This document shows, one piece after another, positions 1-5,172 of a stretch of DNA of 9,628 nucleotides. Position numbers and translations under genes: made by a program. The notes below the pieces were generated by a model that searched no databases, had not been told where the DNA came from, and saw only the letters and a list, made by a program, of their open reading frames with translations. Every line of letters begins with the position of its first letter. Position 1 is the first letter of the stretch. This DNA comes from Azoarcus sp. Its GTDB lineage: Bacteria > Pseudomonadota > Gammaproteobacteria > Burkholderiales > Rhodocyclaceae. The stretch lies in contig JAITWP010000019.1 of NCBI GenBank assembly GCA_031285365.1, forward strand, positions 1 to 9,628, written 5' to 3'.

Positions 1-301
1 ATTTCTTGAAAAGGCAGCCCTTGCCTTCCATCACCGGCTTGGAGGCGAGCGGGCCGATGTTCCCCAGGCCAAGCACCGCCGTCCCGTTTGTGACGACCGC
101 CACGAGATTGCCCCGGCTGGTGAATTCGCGCACCTGCTCCGGATCGGCAACGATCGCTTCGCACGCCGCCGCAACCCCCGGCGAATAGGCCAGCGCGAGA
201 TCACGCTGGTTGGTCAAGCTCTTGGTCGGCACAACCGAAATCTTCCCGCGCGTCGGCGTACGATGGTATTCGAGCGCCGCAGCGATGAAATCCTGATCCA
301 T
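1..301 (-). CDS. maeB: NADP-dependent malic enzyme (MaeB type), N-terminal part, cut by window edge
   Basis: Reading leftward from the ATG at 301, the frame stays open for 100 codons to the window edge. The protein starts MDQDFIAAALEYH and contains GKISVVPTKSLTNQRDLALA, then AYSPGVAAACEAI, LVAVVTNGTAVLGLGNIGP and KPVMEGKGCLFK. These are the conserved opening segments of the malic domain in bacterial MaeB enzymes, which decarboxylate malate to pyruvate with NADP+. Full-length members carry about 760 residues, with a phosphotransacetylase-like C-terminal domain that lies outside this window. An AAAGGA ribosome site lies about 6 bases upstream of the ATG. The gene is divergent from parA. The family call is from remembered motifs; assignment to the NADP form (maeB) rather than maeA is an inference from the N-terminus. 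Confidence 0.9.
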   Translation of the reverse strand, partial: MDQDFIAAALEYHRTPTRGKISVVPTKSLTNQRDLALAYSPGVAAACEAIVADPEQVREFTSRGNLVAVVTNGTAVLGLGNIGPLASKPVMEGKGCLFKK

Positions 302-607
302 GTTTTTCCTTTGAACCCAGTGATGCGCCCCGATAGACGCGGGCGAAGCCGAAAGGGCGTATTTTAGCTTTCCGGAAGAGGATGCGTACAGGGTAAAGCG
401 TTTGGGGTTTACCCTCGGCCGTGCACTACTGCGCCGCACCCACGCGCAGCAGGCAGGATAAAGTCGGGAATCCAAAAACAACCAAAAACGCGGAGCGAAG
501 GAGCTCCACCAAACCATCCGCTACGGAATCGAAACTCGCCTCGTGTTCATTTTTCCGCCGGGAGCGGGCACAATGCCGGATGACCACAATCAGGGGAGGG
601 AAACATC
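302..607. other. Divergent intergenic region between maeB and parA
   Basis: 306 bases with no convincing gene; a 75-codon frame at 421-648 overlaps the parA start and has no recognisable protein character. The region should hold promoters for maeB (minus) and parA (plus). Weak candidates only: on the minus strand a TAAAAT-like -10 at 361-366 with a poor TGTACG -35 at 385-390; on the plus strand TTCATT at 546-551 and CACAAT at 569-574 with a 17-base spacer. The clearest structure is the inverted repeat at 390-415, listed separately. Confidence 0.5.
390..415. promoter_or_regulatory. Perfect 8-bp-arm inverted repeat, candidate operator
   Basis: The arms AGGGTAAA (390-397) and TTTACCCT (408-415) are exact reverse complements separated by 10 bases. 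The 18-base centre-to-centre spacing and the position just upstream of a possible maeB promoter, in a divergent intergenic region, fit a dimeric repressor or activator site. It is not followed by a T run in either direction, so a terminator is less likely. I do not recognise the motif as a known regulator's box. Confidence 0.35.
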
Positions 608-1399
608 ATGCGGCGCGTGGTATTCAATCAAAAAGGCGGGGTCGGTAAATCCACCATTACCTGCAATCTGGCCGCCATCAGCGCCCAAAAAGGCAAACGC
701 ACACTGGTGATCGACCTCGACCCGCAGGGCAACTCCACCCAGTACCTGCTTGGCAGCCGCACCGACCCCCCAGAGGTCACGCTCGCGGACTTCTTCGAGC
801 AAAGCCTGACGTTCCGGCTCAACCCCAAGGAAACGATCGATTTCGTCGTCGCCTCGCCTTTCGAGCGCCTCTCGCTGCTGCCCTCACATCCGAGGCTGGA
901 AGAATTGCAGGGCAAGCTGGAATCCCGCTACAAAATCTACAAGCTGCGCGAGGCGCTTGATGAGATCGATGAAGACTTCGACCAGGTGTTCATCGACACC
1001 CCTCCCGCGCTCAACTTCTTTACACGTTCGGCGCTGATCGCCGCAGATGCCTGCCTGATTCCCTTCGATTGCGACGAGTTTTCGCGCAACGCGCTCTACT
1101 CACTGCTTGCCAACGCCGAAGAAATCCGCACCGACCACAACCGCGACCTGAAAGTGGAAGGCATCGTGGTCAACCAATACCAGCCCCGCGCCAACCTGCC
1201 GCAAAAAGTCGTGCAGGAACTGATCGACGAAGGCTTGCCGGTACTGCAACCGTATCTGTCCGCCTCGGTGAAGATCAAGGAATCACACGAACGCGCGGCC
1301 CCGATGATCCATCTCGACCCCCGCCACAAGCTGACGCAGGAATTCATCGTCCTGTACGAAAACCTTGAGCCGAAGAAGAAAAAGAAAAAGGGTAAGTGA
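608..1399 (+). CDS. Solo ParA-family ATPase (MinD/ParA/Soj type) with polylysine tail
   Basis: 263 residues. The deviant Walker A motif KGGVGKST is at residues 9-16, with both the signature lysine K9 and K14. The second ParA motif VIDLDPQGNST follows at 34-44, and the Walker B segment VFIDTPP at 127-133. Such ATPases position DNA or protein cargo by cycling on and off the nucleoid as ATP dimers. The start is supported by an AGGGGAGGG ribosome site 7 bases upstream and by the family beginning directly at the Walker A strand. No parB-like gene or clustered parS-like sites are adjacent, so this is not a standard chromosome partition locus; a role in placing some other complex is possible but not shown. 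The C-terminus is strikingly basic: residues 256-263 are KKKKKKGK, encoded by an A/G-only run at about 1371-1396 that could be prone to slippage. Its partner and cargo are unknown. Confidence 0.88.
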   Translation: MRRVVFNQKGGVGKSTITCNLAAISAQKGKRTLVIDLDPQGNSTQYLLGSRTDPPEVTLADFFEQSLTFRLNPKETIDFVVASPFERLSLLPSHPRLEELQGKLESRYKIYKLREALDEIDEDFDQVFIDTPPALNFFTRSALIAADACLIPFDCDEFSRNALYSLLANAEEIRTDHNRDLKVEGIVVNQYQPRANLPQKVVQELIDEGLPVLQPYLSASVKIKESHERAAPMIHLDPRHKLTQEFIVLYENLEPKKKKKKGK

Positions 1400-1405
1400 G
1401 CGAAG

Positions 1406-1439
1406 CCCCGGCCTGCTGAAAAACCCAGCAGCCCCGGGG
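1406..1439 (+). terminator. Strong hairpin after parA, possible terminator lacking a T run
   Basis: CCCCGG (1406-1411) pairs with CCGGGG (1434-1439), and inside it CTGCTG (1413-1418) pairs with CAGCAG (1426-1431) around a 7-base loop. This gives a 12-bp stem with a small internal loop, starting 7 bases after the parA stop. There is no T tract after it (TAATTCCCC follows), so it is not a textbook intrinsic terminator. It may protect the 3' end of the message or be part of the repeat element that follows. Confidence 0.4.
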
Positions 1440-1440
1440 T

Positions 1441-1483
1441 AATTCCCCTCTGTGGAGGGGTGGCCCGAAGGGCCGGGGTGGTT
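1441..1483. repeat. GC-rich double-palindrome element, probably a dispersed intergenic repeat
   Basis: Two adjacent perfect stem-loops: CCCCTC-TGTG-GAGGGG (1445-1460) and GGCCC-GAA-GGGCC (1462-1474), followed by GGGGTGGTT. From memory, blocks of this kind (a CCCCTC...GAGGGG stem followed by a GGCCC-GAA-GGGCC stem and GGGGTGG) recur between genes in many proteobacterial genomes, in a REP-like manner. Only one copy is present in this window, so the dispersed nature is established knowledge plus inference, not something visible here. Confidence 0.5.
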
Positions 1484-1504
1484 GTGCGGGCACGCGCGCA
1501 CTCC

Positions 1505-1552
1505 CCACGACCGAGGGCTGCCACGGCCGAAGGCTGCCACGACCAAGGGCTG
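1505..1552. repeat. Three tandem copies of a 16-bp repeat
   Basis: Copies at 1505-1520, 1521-1536 and 1537-1552 follow the pattern CCACGRCCRARGGCTG. Copies 1 and 3 differ at one position; copy 2 differs from each by two or three. The unit length is not a multiple of three and the region lies between genes, so it is not a coding repeat. It sits 25 bases from the cassette end. No function is evident; replication slippage could make the copy number vary between strains. Confidence 0.75.
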
Positions 1553-1573
1553 ACGCGAACTCACGCCGAGTCC

Positions 1574-1633
1574 TAAGAACGCACAAGGCAAGCGACACAC
1601 GGGATGTGCGTCCGCTTGAGCGCAAGGTTAGGC
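1574..1633 (-). other. attC: attC recombination site (59-base element), 60 bp
   Basis: On the minus strand the inverse core R'' is GCCTAAC (1633-1627), matching RYYYAAC. An 8-base unpaired spacer follows. Then CAAGCG (1618-1613), an extra G, and ACGCAC pair with GTGTGT and CGCTTG (CGCTTG is 1594-1589) around a TCCCG loop. The stem has one mismatch and one unpaired G, as expected for the extrahelical base that tells the integrase which strand to use. A second spacer leads to the crossover triplet G^TT at 1580-1578. Total length and layout match short chromosomal-integron attC sites of proteobacteria. The right core GTTCTTA is degenerate because after insertion its last six bases come from the host. 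Confidence 0.75.
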
Positions 1634-1899
1634 AGTAATTTCCACGTATTCGACCTGACTTGCGGGATGGGGCAGAGAAATGCCATCTTCACGAAGCCCC
1701 TCAAGATGAAAAGTGATGGCTTCGCGGATTTGGGTTTCGACTTCTTCAATAGTGCTGCCTGTAGCAACACAACCCGGAAGATCAGGAACGTATGCGGAGT
1801 AGTTGCCGCGGGCTTGTTCAATGACGACGGCAAAGCGCATTGTGATTACCTCTTGAGGCCAGCTTGCTTGAAACGAACAACGATACGGATACAGCCTAA
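1580..1899 (-). mobile_element. Single integron gene cassette (320 bp) carrying hicB, inserted in the 3' end of tyrA
   Basis: Read on the minus strand, the segment opens with the crossover site G^TTAGGC at 1900-1894. It then has a 53-base leader with a ribosome site, the hicB frame, and at the 3' side an attC site that begins with GCCTAAC at 1633-1627 and ends at G1580. Circularising 1899 to 1580 joins G to TTAGGC and gives GTTAGGC, the exact complement of the GCCTAAC inverse core. This is the structure of a mobile integron cassette: promoterless, one gene, attC downstream of it, and the gene's stop codon inside the inverse core. No intI or attI is in the window. The flank after the attC, GTTCTTA, does not match the GTTRRRY core, which suggests insertion at a secondary site rather than in an array. 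The cassette is probably transcribed by read-through from pheA-hisC-tyrA. Confidence 0.75.
1628..1840 (-). CDS. hicB: Orphan HicB-family antitoxin-like protein
   Basis: 70 residues, starting MRFAVVIEQARGNYSAYVPD and continuing LPGCVATGSTIEEVETQIREAITFHLEGLREDG. The FAVVIE strand, Y-S-A-Y-V-P-D-L-P-G-C motif, helix with REAI.FHLEGL, and ending P..VEYVEI are typical of the partial RNase H-fold domain of HicB antitoxins, which normally block the HicA mRNA interferase. The ATG at 1840 has AGAGGT 7 bases upstream. The family's usual short form lacks a DNA-binding tail, as here. No HicA (about 60 residues, double-stranded RNA-binding fold) is encoded on either side; the 53-base leader and the attC leave no room for one. 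The TAA stop lies inside the GCCTAAC core of the attC. It may act against HicA proteins encoded elsewhere, or be a passenger; this is not determinable here. Confidence 0.88.
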   Translation of the reverse strand: MRFAVVIEQARGNYSAYVPDLPGCVATGSTIEEVETQIREAITFHLEGLREDGISLPHPASQVEYVEITA

Positions 1900-1900
1900 C
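1894..1900 (-). other. 5' cassette boundary, core site G^TTAGGC overlapping the tyrA stop
   Basis: The minus-strand heptamer GTTAGGC matches GTTRRRY and is the exact complement of the inverse core at 1633-1627. The tyrA stop TAG (1898-1896) is formed by the cassette's own first bases. The crossover would fall between G1900 and T1899, inside the last serine codon AGT of tyrA. Confidence 0.7.
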
Positions 1901-2816
1901 TCCCATTAACAACCACAATCTCCTGCTTTTCCTCTCCCCTCTCCCTTGCCCGATCTTCCCCCCACTTCGTCCTCGCCTGACGCGCTTCTTCAAAAAGCTG
2001 TTCAAGCCGCGGGCCGTTATTGGAGAGCAGCAGGGAGCGGATGAGGGCGAGTTCGCCAAGGAATTGGTCGAGTTCACCCAGAAGCGCCTGACGGTTGGCA
2101 AGGCAGATATCGCGCCACATTTCGGGATGGCTCGCGGCGATGCGGGTGAAGTCGCGGAAACCGCTGGCAGCATGGGAGAACAACAGTTCGGCATTGGCGC
2201 GGGCAGCAAGTTCATGAACGAGTCCGAAGGCCAGCAGATGCGGCAGGTGGCTGACAGCGGCAAATACACGGTCGTGATCTTGAGGGGCCATGTCGACGAC
2301 CGACGCGCCGCAGGCTTGCCAGGCTTTCCTCACCTGCTCGACGGCAGCAGGATCGTTTTCCGGCAACGGGGTCAGAACCGTGCGCTTGCCCCGAAAAAGC
2401 GTGGCGCTGGCAGCCTCTACACCGCTTTTTTCGGTTCCTGCTATGGGATGCGCGGGAACGACACGCGACAGATGGGCATCGAGACGAAGATAGGCAGCAG
2501 CGATGACATCACGCTTGGTGCTCCCGGCATCGGTGACGATGGTCTGCGCTTGCAGATGAGGAGCCATCGCTTCCATGGCCGCGTCGGTTTGACCCACCGG
2601 CATCGCCAGCAGGACGAAATCAGCCCCGTCGAGCGCCGAAGCCCAGTCAGGGGCAATCTCATCGATGACACCAAGCTCTCTGGCACGTTCGAGCGATTCC
2701 TTTGATCGCCCGATGCCGACAATGCGTCCTACTTTTTTCCTGTGCCGCAGGGCGAGCGCAAAGGAACCCCCAATGAGTCCGACTCCGCACACCACCAGTT
2801 TATCGATCAAGACCAT
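1896..2816 (-). CDS. tyrA: Prephenate dehydrogenase
   Basis: 306 residues. It oxidatively decarboxylates prephenate to 4-hydroxyphenylpyruvate in tyrosine synthesis. The N-terminal Rossmann domain carries GVGLIGGS at 11-18. The catalytic region shows DAGSTK (97-101), AHPIAGTEKSGVE (122-134, with H123 as the likely catalytic histidine), VSHLPH (188-193) and SGFRDFTRIA (218-227), which match the substrate-binding residues known from TyrA crystal structures. The C-terminal helical domain follows; no ACT or chorismate mutase domain is fused, so this is the monofunctional form. The ATG at 2816 follows AGGGGA by about 11 bases. It is the third gene of pheA-hisC-tyrA, with a 53-base gap after hisC. 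The last codon and stop appear to be supplied by an inserted integron cassette; without it the protein would end one serine later. The aroA-cmk-rpsA genes that commonly follow tyrA in Betaproteobacteria are absent. Confidence 0.95.
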   Translation of the reverse strand: MVLIDKLVVCGVGLIGGSFALALRHRKKVGRIVGIGRSKESLERARELGVIDEIAPDWASALDGADFVLLAMPVGQTDAAMEAMAPHLQAQTIVTDAGSTKRDVIAAAYLRLDAHLSRVVPAHPIAGTEKSGVEAASATLFRGKRTVLTPLPENDPAAVEQVRKAWQACGASVVDMAPQDHDRVFAAVSHLPHLLAFGLVHELAARANAELLFSHAASGFRDFTRIAASHPEMWRDICLANRQALLGELDQFLGELALIRSLLLSNNGPRLEQLFEEARQARTKWGEDRARERGEEKQEIVVVNGS

Positions 2817-2869
2817 GACGCGTTTTTTCCCCTATTCACTTTTCTTCTTGTTTCAAACTCAGGTTCAGT

Positions 2870-3973
2870 TTAGTCCAACGCCCGCCGCAACGCCGCGATG
2901 AAACGCGCGTTTTCCTCCGGCAAACCAATGGAAACACGCAACCATTCCGGCATGCCGTAACCGCCGATGGGTCGCACGATGACACCCTGCGCAAGCAGGG
3001 ACTTGTCAACCCTGGCACCGTCCCCCACCCGAACGGTGACGAAATTGCCGAAGGAAGGTATCCATTCCAGCCCCAATTCAGCGAAAGCCGCTGTCAGTTG
3101 AGCCATGCCCCGGCGGTTGTTTTCAGCGGCTTTTTCGACAAAATCCTGATCTTCGAGCGCGGCCACGGCTGCGGCCTGCGCCACGCAGGAGGCGTTGAAG
3201 GGTTGCCGAACCCGGTTCATGAGATCAGCAACCTCCGGATGCGCAACACCATAACCAAGGCGCAGCCCCGCCAACCCATAAGCCTTGCAGAGCGTGCGGG
3301 AAACCAGCAGGTTGGGAAAGCGCGTAACCCAGCCGATGGCGTCGTAACGCAAGTCAGCCGACAGGAATTCGGTGTAAGCCTCGTCGAGCACCACCAGCAC
3401 ATCCTGCGGCACACGGGCGAGAAAGGCTTCGATCTCATTGCCCGACAGGAAGGTTCCGGTCGGGTTGTTGGGATTGGCAATAAAGACGATACGGGTGGTC
3501 GGGTCGATGGCCGAGAGCATCGCGTCGAGATCGTGCCCGTAGTTCCTGGCCGGAACCTGGATGCAGCGCGCGCCGCGCGCAATCGTCGCCAGGGGGTAGA
3601 CAGCGAATGAGTACTGAGCAAAAACCGCCGACGCATCGGGCGAAAGAAACGCCTGGGTGGCGATTTCGAGCACGTCGTTGGAACCATTGCCAATCACCAG
3701 TTGCGACATGTCCACGCCGTATTTCCGGGCGAGCGCCCCCCTGAGTGCAAAGGCGTTGCCGTCCGGGTAGCGGGCGCCCTCTTCCAGCGCGGCAACCGCT
3801 GCCGCCCTGGCCTTCGGACTCATTCCCAAGGGATTTTCGTTGGAGGCAAGCTTGACGATTTCCGTCTCAGGAATCCCGGTTTCGCGCGCCAGTTCGGAAA
3901 CGGGTTTGCCCGGCTGATAGGGCGAGAGGGATCGTATGTGGGCAGGGGCGCGGCTTGCGATACTGGCATTCAT
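2870..3973 (-). CDS. hisC: Histidinol-phosphate / aromatic aminotransferase (HisC family)
   Basis: 367 residues, a complete fold-type I PLP aminotransferase. Visible motifs: LASNENPLG (42-50), GNGSND (95-100), FIANPNNPTGT (164-174), LDEAYTEF (196-203) and SRTLCKAYGLAGLRLGYG (225-242). K230 is the PLP lysine and R238 the phosphate-binding arginine; the C-terminal PIGGYGMPEWLRVSIG follows at 335-350. HisC enzymes convert imidazole-acetol phosphate to histidinol phosphate. The copy lying between pheA and tyrA in Betaproteobacteria is thought to serve as a broad aromatic aminotransferase for phenylpyruvate and hydroxyphenylpyruvate, so phenylalanine and tyrosine synthesis is its likely main job here (inference from context). 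An AGGA ribosome site precedes the ATG at 3973. Unusually, the residue before the catalytic lysine is Cys229, where Ser is common. Confidence 0.93.
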   Translation of the reverse strand: MNASIASRAPAHIRSLSPYQPGKPVSELARETGIPETEIVKLASNENPLGMSPKARAAAVAALEEGARYPDGNAFALRGALARKYGVDMSQLVIGNGSNDVLEIATQAFLSPDASAVFAQYSFAVYPLATIARGARCIQVPARNYGHDLDAMLSAIDPTTRIVFIANPNNPTGTFLSGNEIEAFLARVPQDVLVVLDEAYTEFLSADLRYDAIGWVTRFPNLLVSRTLCKAYGLAGLRLGYGVAHPEVADLMNRVRQPFNASCVAQAAAVAALEDQDFVEKAAENNRRGMAQLTAAFAELGLEWIPSFGNFVTVRVGDGARVDKSLLAQGVIVRPIGGYGMPEWLRVSIGLPEENARFIAALRRALD

Positions 3974-4022
3974 TGGCAGATTCCTGGTTGGGTTACCGTG
4001 TCAGTCAGAAAAAACCCGGTAT

Positions 4023-5111
4023 TCATTCGGCGATGGGGTACGACCCCAATATCTTGAGGAAAGCGGCCCGTTCCCCCAACTCCTTCAGCGCGGCAACCAC
4101 CGGCGCGTCGTCCCGGTGGCCGATGAGATCGATGTAAAACACGTACTCCCACATCCCGTCGGGCGCGGGACGCGATTGCAGGCGTGACATATCGACACCG
4201 TGACGCGCAAGAGGTTCCAGCAAGTCGAACACGGCCCCCGGACGATTGGGAGCGGAACACACGAGCGAGGTTTTATCTCGTCCGGAAGGACTCACGCCAT
4301 GACGGGCGATGACGAGAAAGCGGGTCGAGTTGTTGGGGTTGTCTTCGATATTCGCAGCAAGTTTGTCGAGCCCGTAAAGCTCCGCCGCCGCTTCCCCGGC
4401 AATGGCGCAGGACTCCGGATCTTCCGCCGCCATGCGCGCCGCTTCGGCGTTGCTCGCCACCGGCACTCTCGGCAGATCCGCAAGGTTGGCATTGAGCCAT
4501 TCATGACATTGGGCGAGCGACTGCGCATGCGAATAAAGCCTGCGCACTGCGCCAATCTCCGGCGCGTTTGAGAGCAGATGATGATGGATGCGCAACTGCA
4601 CTTCGCCGCAAACCTGGAGCGAGTGAGCCAGCAGCAGATCGAGCGTGCTGCCTACCGCGCCCTCGCTCGAATTCTCGACCGGCACGACGCCGTAATGCGC
4701 GTGATCCGATTCCACGGCGCGAAAAACTTCATCAATGGAAATTTTCGGCAGGAAAGTAGGCGCGGAACCAAAATGCCTGCGGCTGGCGCTCTCGGAAAAC
4801 GTTCCCGCCGGGCCGAGATAGGTCACCTTGAGCGGCAACTCCAGCGCGAGACAGGCCGACATCACTTCGCGGAAAATCTGCCGCACCGCGCCCGGCGGTA
4901 GAGGGCCGGGATTGAGTTCGGCAATCCGGCGCAAAACCTGCGCCTCGCGCTCGGGCCGATAGGGAGAGCCCGTCTCGCCGTGGCGCGACTTGACTTTGCC
5001 GACTTCCTGCGCACAGCGGGCACGACGGTTCAGGAGATCGAGTATCTGGCGGTCGATACCGTCGATTTCAGTGCGCAAATCCGAAAGTTCTGTATGCAAA
5101 GTCGAATCCAT
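4023..5111 (-). CDS. pheA: Bifunctional chorismate mutase / prephenate dehydratase (P-protein)
   Basis: 362 residues from the ATG at 5111. Domains in order: an AroQ chorismate mutase (about 1-90) with catalytic-type residues R13, R30, K41, R55 and E56; a prephenate dehydratase (about 95-272) with YLGPAGTFSE (98-107), VVPVENSSEGAV (142-153), YSHAQSLAQC (193-202) and DNPNNSTRF (257-265); and a C-terminal ACT regulatory domain (about 281-355) with RPGAVFDLL and SRPAPDGMWEYVFYID. It turns chorismate via prephenate into phenylpyruvate. The ACT domain normally senses phenylalanine; the usual ESRP box reads QSRP here (312-315). The start at 5111 matches the family N-terminus but has no good ribosome site. 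An in-frame ATG at 5174 with GGAG 5 bases upstream would add 21 residues and overlap the glyA start. First gene of the pheA-hisC-tyrA run; the usual upstream serC is replaced by divergent glyA. Confidence 0.95.
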   Translation of the reverse strand: MDSTLHTELSDLRTEIDGIDRQILDLLNRRARCAQEVGKVKSRHGETGSPYRPEREAQVLRRIAELNPGPLPPGAVRQIFREVMSACLALELPLKVTYLGPAGTFSESASRRHFGSAPTFLPKISIDEVFRAVESDHAHYGVVPVENSSEGAVGSTLDLLLAHSLQVCGEVQLRIHHHLLSNAPEIGAVRRLYSHAQSLAQCHEWLNANLADLPRVPVASNAEAARMAAEDPESCAIAGEAAAELYGLDKLAANIEDNPNNSTRFLVIARHGVSPSGRDKTSLVCSAPNRPGAVFDLLEPLARHGVDMSRLQSRPAPDGMWEYVFYIDLIGHRDDAPVVAALKELGERAAFLKILGSYPIAE

Positions 5112-5140
5112 GACAACAAGACCAAAGGCGTAAGTATAAT
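5110..5140 (+). promoter_or_regulatory. Candidate sigma-70 promoter for the glyA operon
   Basis: A perfect -10 box TATAAT lies at 5135-5140, with ATGACA (5 of 6 matches to TTGACA) at 5110-5115 and a 19-base spacer. Transcription would begin near 5147, leaving a leader of about 25 bases before the glyA ATG. The -35 overlaps the pheA start codon. On the opposite strand TATACT (5138-5133) overlaps the same box and could be the -10 of pheA, though no good -35 pairs with it. The 61-base gap leaves no room for a riboswitch or attenuator. Confidence 0.6.
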
Positions 5141-5172
5141 CGTCGCCTGCTTCCAATTTATAGAGACCTTCC

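Noticed and set aside
421..648. 75-codon plus-strand frame before parA
   Set aside because: GTG start without ribosome site, overlaps the parA start, and no recognisable protein character.
1505..1552. CRISPR array
   Set aside because: Units of 16 bp are directly adjacent with no spacers.
1589..1618. Imperfect hairpin read as an intrinsic terminator of hicB
   Set aside because: No T run follows on either strand, and the flanking GCCTAAC and G^TT cores explain it better as the attC stem.
1400..1627. Searched for a HicA toxin gene downstream of hicB
   Set aside because: Frames here translate the palindromic repeat and tandem repeats; none resembles HicA.
1841..2269. Upstream extension of the hicB frame to a 213-residue protein
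   Set aside because: The extension lies antisense-free but out of frame within tyrA, has no relation to HicB, and the internal ATG at 1840 has a good ribosome site and the family N-terminus.
5112..5172. Leader peptide, attenuator or riboswitch for pheA or glyA
   Set aside because: Only 61 bases, no Phe-rich short ORF with its own stop, and no terminator/antiterminator hairpins.
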